A DNA stretch of 64,000 nt, from the NCBI GenBank assembly GCA_001898255.1, contig MKTK01000011.1, positions 21,009 through 85,008 of the forward strand, read 5' to 3'. The stretch comes from Chryseobacterium sp. 39-10. GTDB taxonomy: Bacteria; Bacteroidota; Bacteroidia; Flavobacteriales; Weeksellaceae. The notes under the pieces were generated by a model. It ran no database searches, was not told the DNA's origin, and saw nothing but the letters and a program-made list of their open reading frames with translations. The first letter of the stretch is position 1. Each line of letters begins with the position of its first letter. A program made the position numbers and the translations under genes. Positions 46,270 through 55,287 of the stretch are shown piece after piece.

Positions 46270-47394
46270 ATGATCTACGTTCATATTCCCTTTTGTAAGC
46301 AAAAATGCAGCTATTGCAACTTTCATTTTTCTACTTCTTTCAACTTTAAAGAAGAAATGATTGCGTCCATCAAAAGAGAAATTTTCCTGCGGAAAGACGA
46401 ACTCTCGGTCAATGCCCTGTCTTCCCTTTATTTTGGCGGCGGCACACCTTCTCTCCTTACAGTGGACGAGCTACAATCATTGACGGATGAGGTTTTGAAG
46501 TATTTTTCCTTTAATTCCAATATTGAAATTACCCTTGAAGCCAACCCGGACGATTTGAATGAAAATTTTCTTAAAGCACTTTCAGGAACGAATATTAATC
46601 GGTTGTCGATTGGGACACAAAGTTTTTTTGATGAAGATCTGAAGATGATGAACCGTGCCCATAATGCTTCAGAAGCGGAAAGTTCCATCAAGAGAGCGCA
46701 GGATTTTGGTTTCGAAAACATCAGCATCGATCTCATTTATGGTTCCCCTACTTCCAACTTTGAGGGTTGGAAAAGTAACCTGCGCAAAACTATCGAGCTG
46801 CAGGTGCCTCATGTTTCGTCCTATGCGTTGACGGTGGAACCTAAAACCGCTCTCAACCAATGGATTGCGCAAAAGAAAATTGCAGCACCCGAAGAATCCG
46901 AGCAAAATAGAGAGTTTTATTACCTATCCGGATTTTTGAAAGAGCATGGTTTTGATCATTATGAAATCTCTAACTTTGGGAAACCGGGGTTTTATTCTCA
47001 GCACAATTCCGGCTATTGGAAGTATCAGGAATATTTGGGAGTTGGCCCTTCCGCTCATTCCTATAATGGTAAAAACCAACGCAGCTGGAATCTCGCCAAT
47101 AATAAAAAATACATCGATCTTCTTCAACAAAACAAGCTGGCCAATGAAACAGAAATCCTGTTAGAAAAAGATCAATTCAATGAAATGCTAATGATTGGTT
47201 TAAGGACCTCATGGGGAGTGGATCTGGATGCGCTAAAAAGAAAATTTAGCCCCGAATTTTTTGGTTTTTTGAACGACGAAATTCAGCCCAAATTACAAGA
47301 AGGTATTCTAGTAATTGAAGATGGACATTTGAAAATTCCTGAAAAACATTGGTTTTTGGCCGATGGAATTGCCTCGGATCTGTTTATGGTATAG
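46270..47394 (+). CDS. hemW: Radical SAM heme chaperone HemW
   Basis: A 374-residue radical SAM protein. The cluster motif CKQKCSYC gives C9, C13 and C16 (CX3CX2C), followed by YFGGGTPSLL, EANPDDLNE and RLSIGTQSFFDEDLKMMNRAHNA, all characteristic of HemN/HemW. It lacks the N-terminal extension and extra cysteine of true HemN, and its length fits HemW, which inserts heme into target proteins. It was formerly annotated as coproporphyrinogen III oxidase. It is followed about 100 nt later by murI. Confidence 0.92.
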   Translation: MIYVHIPFCKQKCSYCNFHFSTSFNFKEEMIASIKREIFLRKDELSVNALSSLYFGGGTPSLLTVDELQSLTDEVLKYFSFNSNIEITLEANPDDLNENFLKALSGTNINRLSIGTQSFFDEDLKMMNRAHNASEAESSIKRAQDFGFENISIDLIYGSPTSNFEGWKSNLRKTIELQVPHVSSYALTVEPKTALNQWIAQKKIAAPEESEQNREFYYLSGFLKEHGFDHYEISNFGKPGFYSQHNSGYWKYQEYLGVGPSAHSYNGKNQRSWNLANNKKYIDLLQQNKLANETEILLEKDQFNEMLMIGLRTSWGVDLDALKRKFSPEFFGFLNDEIQPKLQEGILVIEDGHLKIPEKHWFLADGIASDLFMV

Positions 47395-47466
47395 GTTCTT
47401 TTTCTTCTTCGAATAGTTATTGTTACTACAGCTTTCCTTACTGATGACTATTCTTTGCAAAATAGC

Positions 47467-47474
47467 TATTTTTG
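47467..47474 (+). promoter_or_regulatory. Candidate -7 box of murI
   Basis: TATTTTTG, 17 nt before the TTG start codon of murI. Confidence 0.4.
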
Positions 47475-47491
47475 TATAAATATATTTTCAG

Positions 47492-48322
47492 TTGAAAAAT
47501 AAAAAACCCGATTTCAGCCACCTTTCACCCAATCAGCCCATTGGAATTTTCGATTCGGGAGCAGGCGGGCTTACCGTAGCAAAGGAGATAAAGCGGCTGT
47601 TGCCCAATGAAGATTTTATTTATTTTGGTGACACCAAACATCTTCCGTATGGCGAAAAATCGAAGGAAGCTATTGTGGGTTATTCTACCCAAATTGCCGA
47701 TTTTTTACTGTCTAAGAATTGTAAAGCCATCGTCATCGCTTGCAATTCGGCAACGGCTAATGCACTTAAAGAAGTGCAGGATTGGGTTGCAGGTCATGTT
47801 CCGGTGATTGATGTTATCAACCCGGTTGCTGAAAAAGTTGCGTATGAGATTCACAACAATGTGGGTGTTATTGCCACCAAAGCAACGGTAAATTCTGGGC
47901 TTTATAAAAAATCTATACGAAAGCACAATAAGTTCATTAAGGTGGATGAATTGGCTACACCTCTGTTGGTTCCGGCTATTGAAGAGGGCTTTAAAAATCA
48001 TCCCATTACGCATGCAATTGTTTATAACTACCTTAGCAATAGCAAATTAAAAAATATAGAAACGCTTATTCTTGGGTGCACACATTATCCCTTGCTTATC
48101 GACGAGATTAAGCAATACTATGGGAACCGTGTTCGCGTCATCGATTCGCCCAATATTGTGGTAAACCAGCTGCAAATGATTTTAGATAAACACCATTTGC
48201 TTCGCGAAAATAATTCAAAACCCACTTATCGTTTTTATCTTTCGGATAAGACCAAGAATTTTGAGAAAATTTCGAAGAAATTTTTTGGTAAAGCTGTTGA
48301 AGTGGAGATGAAACTTCTCTGA
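47492..48322 (+). CDS. murI: Glutamate racemase
   Basis: A 276-residue enzyme making D-glutamate for peptidoglycan. The catalytic cysteines are C84 (IACNSATANA) and C196 (LGCTHYPLL). The N-terminal IGIFDSGAGGLTV carries the conserved D21 and S22. The start is TTG at 47492: no ATG occurs between the upstream stop and the first conserved strand, and MKNKKPDFSHLSPNQPIG resembles flavobacterial homologues as I recall them. It is transcribed alone, after hemW. Confidence 0.95.
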   Translation: MKNKKPDFSHLSPNQPIGIFDSGAGGLTVAKEIKRLLPNEDFIYFGDTKHLPYGEKSKEAIVGYSTQIADFLLSKNCKAIVIACNSATANALKEVQDWVAGHVPVIDVINPVAEKVAYEIHNNVGVIATKATVNSGLYKKSIRKHNKFIKVDELATPLLVPAIEEGFKNHPITHAIVYNYLSNSKLKNIETLILGCTHYPLLIDEIKQYYGNRVRVIDSPNIVVNQLQMILDKHHLLRENNSKPTYRFYLSDKTKNFEKISKKFFGKAVEVEMKLL

Positions 48323-48408
48323 TGAGCTTTGTTCAGTGTTTTTTTTATCATTTTTTTTCGTTCCGATTTTCAGTTGACCGCCAATCGGCAGTTTCTTATT
48401 TTTTTAGT

Positions 48409-48416
48409 TAAATTTG
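48409..48416 (+). promoter_or_regulatory. Candidate -7 box of the DUF3822-rsmD pair
   Basis: TAAATTTG, 15 nt before the ATG at 48432; no good -33 TTG. Confidence 0.4.
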
Positions 48417-48431
48417 TGCGCACAGATCATC

Positions 48432-49148
48432 ATGCAGAAACTCTTTCTACTTTTTACCCACGATGGGCTTCAGTACCTCCTCACGAAAAACAAAACAGTT
48501 TTGGAGGAACAGGATTTTTTCGTGAGCGATGAAACTCCCCAAGATTTTATTTTTTCGAAACTCACGGAAATACTTTTGCAGAAGCAGTTTTCAGAGATTA
48601 ATGTCATTTCTGCGCTTAATCATTTTACGATGATGCCGGAAGGTTTTTCACAGCATGATGCCGGTTTCGATTTGATTGGCTTTAATGCCGATGCCGACCG
48701 GAATAATGAAGAGTTGATGTTGGCGGTGAACAAAAAATTTGCTGTGCAGTTTTATTATACAATGCCCAATCATTTATACCTAAAGATTAAGGAAGCCAGC
48801 AAAACTACGCGGTTTAATTTTTCTGGGGAAAAATTCCTGAGCAGTATTAATGTGAAAAATCAGAAAGAAATCCATATTAATTTGTACCATCACCAATGTG
48901 AGTTTTTTTGTTTTGATCAGAAAAAAGTGGTGCTCTACAATAATCTCGATGTTAATTCGGAAGTAGATTTCCTTTATTTCATCATGTTTACATTGAGTAA
49001 GATTGGTTTTGGAACCGCCGAAACTCAGTTTTTCGTGTATGGTGAAACCACCCGAAACGAGACATTTATCTCTGAGCTAAGGAAATTTGTGAAGAACCTG
49101 AAAATAGTGTTCGACAATATTCCGAATAAAAATTTTATCCTTAATTAA
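48432..49148 (+). CDS. DUF3822 family protein
   Basis: A 238-residue protein from ATG 48432 (MQKLFLLFTHDGL). It looks like DUF3822, a Bacteroidota family usually encoded beside rsmD and coaD, as here with rsmD 17 nt downstream. The fold is predicted to be actin/ASKHA-like from family knowledge. Visible parts are an N-terminal strand pair, EINVISALNHFTMMPEGF, and a C-terminal FFVYGETTRNETFISELRKFV. The function is unknown. It is cytosolic, with no signal or membrane segment. Confidence 0.8.
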   Translation: MQKLFLLFTHDGLQYLLTKNKTVLEEQDFFVSDETPQDFIFSKLTEILLQKQFSEINVISALNHFTMMPEGFSQHDAGFDLIGFNADADRNNEELMLAVNKKFAVQFYYTMPNHLYLKIKEASKTTRFNFSGEKFLSSINVKNQKEIHINLYHHQCEFFCFDQKKVVLYNNLDVNSEVDFLYFIMFTLSKIGFGTAETQFFVYGETTRNETFISELRKFVKNLKIVFDNIPNKNFILN

Positions 49149-49165
49149 AGCAGCAAACCGCAATT

Positions 49166-49750
49166 ATGTACAGAATCATCAGTGGCCGCTGGAAATCTAA
49201 ACGGATTTCCGCACCCAAAAATTTTGATGTGCGCCCCACAACCGATTTTGCAAAAGAGGCGCTCTTCAGCATTATAGAAAACCGTTTTCACATGGACGCA
49301 GAATTTATTTCCGTACTCGACCTTTTTGCGGGCATCGGTTCTGTAACGCTGGAGTTTGCCTCTCGAGGTTGTCAACATGTGACTTCGGTGGAGATGAATG
49401 CCAAACATGCCGCATTCATTAGCGCTACCGCCGCCCAATTGGAAATGGCATTGCAGGTGAATGTGCAGCGTGCCGACGTCTATGAGTATCTGAAGAAAAA
49501 CCGCAACCATCAGCAATATGATCTGGTAATGGCAGATCCTCCGTTCGATACAGAAGAAAAAAAATATAACGAACTGATTGCTCTGGTTTTGAATAATAAA
49601 TTTCTGAAACCCAACGGTATTTTTATTTTGGAGCATCAGAGCCGCAATAAGTTGACACATTCTAACCTGATGGATACCCGCAAATATGGTAACGTAAGTT
49701 TTTCATTTTTTAAACCCAATGAAGAGCAGTCCGAAATCGTGATCGACTAG
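49166..49750 (+). CDS. rsmD: 16S rRNA (guanine(966)-N(2))-methyltransferase
   Basis: A 194-residue SAM-dependent methyltransferase. It starts with the conserved RIISGRWKSKRI, then RPTTDFAKEALFSII. The SAM site is VLDLFAGIGSVTLEFASRG, and the catalytic motif DPPF lies near residue 124 (LVMADPPFD). It methylates G966 of 16S rRNA during 30S assembly. It is coupled to the DUF3822 gene upstream and converges with the paa cluster. Confidence 0.95.
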   Translation: MYRIISGRWKSKRISAPKNFDVRPTTDFAKEALFSIIENRFHMDAEFISVLDLFAGIGSVTLEFASRGCQHVTSVEMNAKHAAFISATAAQLEMALQVNVQRADVYEYLKKNRNHQQYDLVMADPPFDTEEKKYNELIALVLNNKFLKPNGIFILEHQSRNKLTHSNLMDTRKYGNVSFSFFKPNEEQSEIVID

Positions 49751-49756
49751 AAATAT

Positions 49757-50170
49757 CTACAGATCGGTCACTTTTCTGTCTATTTTATAAACAGTTCCTC
49801 GAAAGGTGGCTACCAAATCCTTGTTCTGGTTGGTGATGGTAATATCGTAGATGCCGGTTTTGCGCGTGTCGGCAATCAATTTGCTTTCGGCGGTCAGTGT
49901 ATCACCTAATTTCACGGCCTTAGTGAAATTAATAATGCAATGAAGTGCGACTGAAGCGTCGTTTGTGTTGTTGCTCGAAAAAGCAAGCGCCGAGTCGGCA
50001 AGAGAAAAGGTAACGCCGCCGTGCACGGTTTTCAGCCCATTGATCATTTCTTTTTTAATGGGCATTTTAATAAGACAATATTTTTCGCGGACTTCGATGA
50101 GTTGAATATTCATCCATTTTGAAAACTCATCCTGATTAAGCATGTATTGTGCAAGTTCGTGTGGCGTCAT
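49757..50170 (-). CDS. paaI: PaaI-type hotdog thioesterase
   Basis: A 137-residue hotdog-fold thioesterase. The catalytic region is TVHGGVTFSLADSALAFSSN, matching PaaI, whose conserved Asp follows HGG at the same distance. PaaI removes CoA from dead-end (hydroxy)phenylacetyl-CoA products and protects the CoA pool during phenylacetate degradation. It is the last gene of the leftward paa run, 18 nt after paaH. Confidence 0.9.
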   Translation of the reverse strand: MTPHELAQYMLNQDEFSKWMNIQLIEVREKYCLIKMPIKKEMINGLKTVHGGVTFSLADSALAFSSNNTNDASVALHCIINFTKAVKLGDTLTAESKLIADTRKTGIYDITITNQNKDLVATFRGTVYKIDRKVTDL

Positions 50171-50188
50171 TTGGAAAATTTAAGTATT

Positions 50189-51322
50189 TTAAAGTTTTCG
50201 GAGTAGGGGGCTTTGTCGGTAACGTTCTTCTTGGTAATCGTTGTAAAGCAGTTGCAATGTTTCACTAATTTGCTGGTAGCCGATTTCCTGTCCCCATGCC
50301 AATAAACCTTTGGGGTAATTTAACGCTTTTTGAACAGCCAATTCTATGGCATTGTCATCGGCGATACCCAAGCGCTTGGCTTCTACTGCTTCATTGATCA
50401 GCATCGAAATAATACGATTAAAAATCATTGTGTACAGCTCATCGTTCTGTTGTGGTTGAGGTTTTGCGGCATTTTCAGAGTAGTTGTAAAATCCTTTTCC
50501 GGTTTTTCTTCCCCACAACCTTGCTTCGCTCATGCGCTGCTGCAAAAGCGATGGTTTGTATTTTGCGTCAAAGAAGTAATCGGTATAAACGGTTTTGGTA
50601 ACGGCAAAATTCACATCAATTCCGATGAGGTCCATCAGTTCAAAGGGGCCCATTCGGAAGTTTCCCAATGTGCGCATGGCATCATCAACTTGTTCGTGTG
50701 TAGCCAGATTTTCTTCAACAATTCGCAATGCTTCACCATAGAAAGGACGCGCGATTCGGTTCACAATAAATCCAGGAACATCTTTTGCGATCACCGGGAT
50801 TTTACCCCAACTTTTCATGATCATTTCAATTTCTGTAGCCAGCTTTTGGCCGGTTAAAAGCCCAGGGATAATTTCTACCAAAGCCATCACTGGCGCGGGA
50901 TTAAAAAAATGAATACCAATAAAACGCTCCGGATTTTTCAGTTCGGCCGAAAGCGAAGTGATGGATATAGAAGATGTGTTGCTGGAAATAATGCACCTGT
51001 CCGACACTACACTTTCGATTTCAACGTAAACCTTCGTTTTAACCTCTTTGTTTTCCACAATGGCTTCAATAACGAGGTCGCAAGGTGTAAACTCAGAAAG
51101 CGTTGTACAGGGATGAATACTGGAAATAATAGCATTGCATTCTTCCACCGAAAGCTTTAGTTTTTCAACGAGACGATCCAAGGTTTGTTTCAAATCAACA
51201 AGTGATTTTTGGATCTGTTCAGGTTTCGTGTCATACAAATAAACCTTGCATCCTGCGGAAGCTGCAACTTGCGCAATTCCAATTCCCATGGTTCCAGCGC
51301 CAATAATTCCTATATTTTTCAT
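50189..51322 (-). CDS. paaH: 3-hydroxyacyl-CoA dehydrogenase (PaaH-like)
   Basis: A 377-residue enzyme with an N-terminal Rossmann domain: GIIGAGTMGIGIAQVAASAG binds NAD. The catalytic His is in GIHFFNPAPVMALVE. The C-terminal 3-HCDH domain contains GNFRMGPFELMDLIG and GRKTGKGFYNYS. In this cluster it probably oxidises 3-hydroxyadipyl-CoA, the late step of phenylacetate breakdown. The length is shorter than E. coli PaaH because the second C-terminal repeat is reduced. It lies between paaG and paaI. Confidence 0.92.
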   Translation of the reverse strand: MKNIGIIGAGTMGIGIAQVAASAGCKVYLYDTKPEQIQKSLVDLKQTLDRLVEKLKLSVEECNAIISSIHPCTTLSEFTPCDLVIEAIVENKEVKTKVYVEIESVVSDRCIISSNTSSISITSLSAELKNPERFIGIHFFNPAPVMALVEIIPGLLTGQKLATEIEMIMKSWGKIPVIAKDVPGFIVNRIARPFYGEALRIVEENLATHEQVDDAMRTLGNFRMGPFELMDLIGIDVNFAVTKTVYTDYFFDAKYKPSLLQQRMSEARLWGRKTGKGFYNYSENAAKPQPQQNDELYTMIFNRIISMLINEAVEAKRLGIADDNAIELAVQKALNYPKGLLAWGQEIGYQQISETLQLLYNDYQEERYRQSPLLRKL

Positions 51323-51370
51323 TGAATGTAATGATAGTTCTACTGCTGTAGATGATGATCTTGGGGAATG

Positions 51371-52171
51371 TTATCTTCCTTTATACGTAGGTTTTCTTTT
51401 CTCAATAAATGCAGAAATTCCCTCCATGAAATCTTCGGTTTCGGCGGCTTGCTGTTGCAAAATCCCTTCCAGATCCAGCTGTTGAGAAAGGTTGTTATCG
51501 TAAGATTCGTTGAAGGCGCGTTTGGTTAATGCAATGGCTTTCGTGGGTTGGTTGGCGATTTGTTCCAGAATTGCCATCGTGTTTACGGCGAAATTCTCAT
51601 CTTCGAAAACATCAGCAATGAGTCCTAATTCTTTGGCTTCGGCAGCCGATATTTTTTTGCCCGTAAAAGCAAGGTAGTTTGCTAGTTGACGGCCTAAAAG
51701 TTTTGGCAACCAGAACGTTCCGCCGGTATCAGGAATCAAACCGATGTTGACAAACGCTTGGGAAAAGTAGGAAGATTCGGTGGCCAGCGCAATATCGCAG
51801 ATCAATGCCAGCATTGATCCGGCTCCTACTGCAGGACCATTTACCAATGAAATCACAGGTTTTTTGCTTCGGTAAATTTCATTTACCAAAGGATTGTAAT
51901 ACTCGATCACCATGCGCTGAATAACAAGATCTTCCTTCGGGTTACCCATCGATAAGGCATCTTTCAAATTTTGGCCCGAACAAAACGCTTTACCTCGGCC
52001 AGAAATACCGATGCACCGAACTTCTGCCATTGCGTTGCATTCGTGCACGAAATTCTTCAGTTCCGAAAGCATTGTTTTGTTGAGACTGTTGAAACTGTCC
52101 GGTTGGTTCAGGAATGCAATGACCAATTTACCATCCAGATGTGTTTCTATTTCGAGTTGGGTATAATTCAT
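51371..52171 (-). CDS. paaG: Enoyl-CoA isomerase/hydratase (PaaG-like)
   Basis: A 266-residue crotonase-fold enzyme. The oxyanion-hole segments are GRGKAFCSGQNLKD and NGPAVGAGSMLALICDIALA. The motif NIGLIPDTGGTFWLPKLLGR matches PaaG, which isomerises the ring-1,2-epoxide to the oxepin form, rather than hydratase PaaF, which usually has a Glu at the equivalent catalytic site. The end EGISAFIEKRKPTYKGR is typical. It is third from the end of the paa run. Confidence 0.88.
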   Translation of the reverse strand: MNYTQLEIETHLDGKLVIAFLNQPDSFNSLNKTMLSELKNFVHECNAMAEVRCIGISGRGKAFCSGQNLKDALSMGNPKEDLVIQRMVIEYYNPLVNEIYRSKKPVISLVNGPAVGAGSMLALICDIALATESSYFSQAFVNIGLIPDTGGTFWLPKLLGRQLANYLAFTGKKISAAEAKELGLIADVFEDENFAVNTMAILEQIANQPTKAIALTKRAFNESYDNNLSQQLDLEGILQQQAAETEDFMEGISAFIEKRKPTYKGR

Positions 52172-52232
52172 TTTTTAAGGATTTTTCGATTCAGTAATTT
52201 AGTATTATTTTTTTTGGTTTTATATTGTTGAT

Positions 52233-52697
52233 TCAGTGGCATTTAAAATAATCAAACGGTTCAAGGCAATCGTTGCACTGATAACTTGCCTTGCAAAGCG
52301 TTGATCCAAAGCGACTGATCTGCTTGGTGTTTTCTGACCCGCATCTCGGGCATTTTTTTGGAACTTCCAGATGCGTTTTATTGGCACCTTTTTCAGGTGG
52401 AGCAATTCCATATGCATGCAATTTTTCGCGCGCTTCATCAGTGATCCAGTCGGTGGTCCAAACTGGTGCTATTTGTGTGGTAACTTTTGCAATAATGCCA
52501 TGTTTATGAAAGATGTTGATGATGTCTTGTTCAATGGTAAACATTGCTGGGCAAGCTGAATAGGTAGGCGTAATGACAATTTCTACCTCGCTGTCGGCAA
52601 TCATTTTGACGTCTCTTACCATGCCGAGTTCCACGATATTGATCACCGGAATTTCAGGATCGGGAATTGTTTTAAGTAAGTCGATGGCATTTAGCAT
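52233..52697 (-). CDS. paaD: Phenylacetyl-CoA epoxidase subunit PaaD
   Basis: A 154-residue protein. The N-terminal part is a MIP18/DUF59-like domain (IPDPEIPVINIVELGMV and VIVTPTYSACPAM-like). The C-terminal part is a zinc-ribbon-like four-Cys module: CPRCGSENTKQIS, then CKASYQCNDC and FKC. It is needed for maturation of the PaaABCE mono-oxygenase, probably in iron delivery. It is downstream of paaC by 76 nt and is the usual fourth gene of paaABCDE. Confidence 0.93.
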   Translation of the reverse strand: MLNAIDLLKTIPDPEIPVINIVELGMVRDVKMIADSEVEIVITPTYSACPAMFTIEQDIINIFHKHGIIAKVTTQIAPVWTTDWITDEAREKLHAYGIAPPEKGANKTHLEVPKKCPRCGSENTKQISRFGSTLCKASYQCNDCLEPFDYFKCH

Positions 52698-52773
52698 TGG
52701 TTTAGATGGGCTGCGATTGTTTTAAAATTTCGGTCATTCAAAGAGCATTGATGATGAATTCATGGTATTTTTA

Positions 52774-53523
52774 TCACCAAACACAGTCGGGGTAGGTGCG
52801 TTGCATATATTGAAGTTCACAAAGTATAAACCCAAAATATTCGGTATGATATCCTGTTCTGGAACGTTTCTGCATAAAACTGTTCTCGGGGATTTCAATT
52901 CCGAACTCGAGGAAATCGTTGGTCACTAAAGTTTTCCACTTCTCATACAATACTTTGGCATCGGGAACGATGTCAAACCTTACCAAATCCTGTTCTCCTT
53001 CGGTTTCTGCAAAAATTCCGGCGGTATATTCCCAAAGATTTTCTACCGCATTTTTCAGCCGTTGGTTGCTTTCCTCAGTTCCTGTTGCAAACATTTTAAT
53101 CCACGTCGAAGCATGGGTATAATGATATCTGACCTCTTTTAGTGATTTTTCTGCAATCGCTGCAAGATGCGTGTCGGTGCTGCTCATTAATCCTTGATAA
53201 AGCAGTTGTAAATACACTGAAAAAAAGTAAACTTTTAGGATGGTTTGCGCATAATCTCCGTTGGGCAATTCGGACAAATGGCAGTTTAGATAATCTTTTT
53301 CCACCCTTAGAAAAGCCAGGTCATCTTCAGTTTTTCCCAGCTGCTGCACCTGCGCTGCATATTTGAATAAATAACTGGACTGCCCCAGATAATCCAGCGC
53401 AATATTGGTAAGCGCAATATCTTCTTCCAGGTACGGACCTTTGCCGCAAAGCTCTCCAAGACGTTGCCCAAAAATCAGGGCATCGTCGGCAAGTTTCAGG
53501 AGGTAGTTGAATAGTGGATTCAT
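52774..53523 (-). CDS. paaC: Phenylacetyl-CoA epoxidase structural subunit PaaC
   Basis: A 249-residue all-helical ferritin-like protein, the non-catalytic partner of PaaA in the epoxidase. It opens NYLLKLADDALIFGQRLGELCGKGP, typical of the family, then LEEDIALTNIALDYLGQS. EVRYHYTHASTWIKMFATGTEES is the second conserved helix. PaaC alone cannot carry out the reaction: it needs the di-iron subunit PaaA, which is not encoded anywhere in this window. Confidence 0.93.
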   Translation of the reverse strand: MNPLFNYLLKLADDALIFGQRLGELCGKGPYLEEDIALTNIALDYLGQSSYLFKYAAQVQQLGKTEDDLAFLRVEKDYLNCHLSELPNGDYAQTILKVYFFSVYLQLLYQGLMSSTDTHLAAIAEKSLKEVRYHYTHASTWIKMFATGTEESNQRLKNAVENLWEYTAGIFAETEGEQDLVRFDIVPDAKVLYEKWKTLVTNDFLEFGIEIPENSFMQKRSRTGYHTEYFGFILCELQYMQRTYPDCVW

Positions 53524-53568
53524 TGCTTGTTTTAATAAAAGATCATAATTAAACAGTTATTCAGTCCG

Positions 53569-53850
53569 TTACATGTTTTTCACGTCGTTCGGAATTTCAT
53601 AAAAAGTGGGATGACGGTAAAGTTTGTCATCGGCAGGATCAAAAAAAGCCGCCTGATCTACTCCTTCCGAACTTACCAAATAGCGACTGGGAACCACCCA
53701 AATTGAGGTGCCTTCCTTTCTTCTGGTGTACACATCTCTTGCGTTTTGCAATGCCATTTCAGCAGTCGCCGCCTGCACTGTTCCGGCGTGTTTATGAGAT
53801 AATCCGGGTTTGGTTTGTATGAAAACTTCCCACATTTCTAAGTTGCTCAT
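53569..53850 (-). CDS. paaB: Phenylacetyl-CoA epoxidase subunit PaaB
   Basis: A 93-residue small subunit. MSNLEMWEVFIQTKPGLSHKHAGTVQA is the family opening, here seen with ARDVYTRRKEGTSIWVVPS and a C-terminal FFDPADDKLYRHPTFY. It bridges PaaAC heterodimers. In known operons paaA lies just upstream; here the upstream gene is hutI, 36 nt away, so paaA has been lost from this position or moved. Confidence 0.93.
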   Translation of the reverse strand: MSNLEMWEVFIQTKPGLSHKHAGTVQAATAEMALQNARDVYTRRKEGTSIWVVPSRYLVSSEGVDQAAFFDPADDKLYRHPTFYEIPNDVKNM

Positions 53851-53886
53851 TCGTACAAAATTTATCGTTTAAATATAAGAATATTT

Positions 53887-55122
53887 TTATATTTTTTGGC
53901 CGTTAATGAAGGTGTGTGACGCTTTAAGACTTCCCTGATGATACAAGATATTTTGGAAATCATCGGTGGCAAAGGTCACAAAGTCCGCCTTCATTCCTTT
54001 CTCCAGCTTTCCCCTGTCTTCTAATCCTAAAGCGAAAGCCGCCCGAAAAGTAATCCCTGCAAGCACTTCTGCAGTAGATAATTTTTGGTAAGTCGCCAAA
54101 ACCGCACATTGGGTAATGAGATTTCCCATGGGTGCAGAACCTGGATTCCAGTCGCTAGCAATGGCAAGAATTCCTCCTGCATCCAATATTTTTCGTGCTG
54201 GTGTAAACTTCTCGCCTAAGCCCAAACTGGCGCCGGGAAGTGCAGTGGCCACAGTATCTGAATGCGCTATAAAGGCAATATCTTCATCAATTGTTGCTTC
54301 GAGGTGGTCTGCAGATTTCGCTCCAACTTCAACGGCAATTCTGGAACTTCCCGGTGTAAACTGATCGGCATGAACCGTGATTTCAAACCCTAAATCTTTC
54401 GCTTTTAGCAGAAATTCTTTGCTTTCTTCTGGCTGAAATGCAGACTTTTCGATAAAGATATCAACACGATTGGCGAGGTTTTCTTCTTTTACTTTCGGAA
54501 GAATTTCATTGACGATAAAATCTAAATATTCTCTATTCGTTCCGTAGAAATCTTTCGGTTTCAAATGCGCAGAAAGACAAGTGGGTACCAGTGTAGCCGG
54601 GGTTTTTGTTTGCGCTTTTTTAATGGCACGAAGCATTTTAAGTTCATTCTCTACATCCAAGCCGTAGCCGGATTTTATTTCAATGGTTGTAATGCCCAAA
54701 TTGAGCAAAAATTGAATACGTTCTAAAAGTGTTGCTAAGAGTTCATCTTCGGAGGCGTTTCTCGTATGTTGCACCGAACTCCAGATGCCGCCGCCGCTTT
54801 CTGCAATTTCGAGGTAGGTTTTTCCGGCATTACGCATTGCAAAATCTTTCGCCCGATTTCCGCCGAAACAAATATGCGTGTGCGAATCGGTAAATGCAGG
54901 AAGACAGATTTGTTCATCCTCGATAAATTCAATGGCACATGGTGTAGCGTTTTTTTCAATTGCTGAAAGTAATGTTTCGAAAGTGCCAATATCGACGATT
55001 TTTCCATTGTCGGTGATAATTCCTCCGTTTTCTACAATTTCGAGTTGATCGTCGGAAATTTTACCACGCAATGGAAGATGGGCTAAGGTAACGATTTGTT
55101 TAAAAGGACCGGTTAATTTCAT
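53887..55122 (-). CDS. hutI: Imidazolonepropionase
   Basis: A 411-residue amidohydrolase of histidine breakdown, opening the imidazolone ring to formiminoglutamate. Metal and substrate residues are seen in FTDSHTHICFGGNRAKDF, EIKSGYGLD, ITVHADQF and AIASDWNPGS. The length is standard. It lies immediately upstream of paaB on the same strand. No other hut gene is present, so two catabolic pathways meet at this junction. That suggests a rearrangement. Confidence 0.96.
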   Translation of the reverse strand: MKLTGPFKQIVTLAHLPLRGKISDDQLEIVENGGIITDNGKIVDIGTFETLLSAIEKNATPCAIEFIEDEQICLPAFTDSHTHICFGGNRAKDFAMRNAGKTYLEIAESGGGIWSSVQHTRNASEDELLATLLERIQFLLNLGITTIEIKSGYGLDVENELKMLRAIKKAQTKTPATLVPTCLSAHLKPKDFYGTNREYLDFIVNEILPKVKEENLANRVDIFIEKSAFQPEESKEFLLKAKDLGFEITVHADQFTPGSSRIAVEVGAKSADHLEATIDEDIAFIAHSDTVATALPGASLGLGEKFTPARKILDAGGILAIASDWNPGSAPMGNLITQCAVLATYQKLSTAEVLAGITFRAAFALGLEDRGKLEKGMKADFVTFATDDFQNILYHQGSLKASHTFINGQKI

Positions 55123-55260
55123 ACTTGTAAAAATAGCGATTTATTGCAAGTGGTGAAATTTGTTTTCATAAGACTGTATAATAATGATGGCGGCTTTCTA
55201 TCTGGGTATTTTAAATCTGTTTACCACTTTTCTTCAGCCAGAATTTCGTGCGAAAATCAT

Positions 55261-55268
55261 TATCTTTG
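55261..55268 (+). promoter_or_regulatory. Candidate -7 box of ruvB
   Basis: TATCTTTG, 19 nt before the ATG; no clear -33 TTG. The gap 55123-55287 to the divergent hutI holds nothing else recognisable. Confidence 0.45.
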
Positions 55269-55287
55269 AACGAAATTGATACATAAA

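Noticed and set aside
48329-48532. A 67-codon frame overlapping the DUF3822 start
   Set aside because: It lies in another frame across the DUF3822 promoter and start and lacks any recognisable motif.
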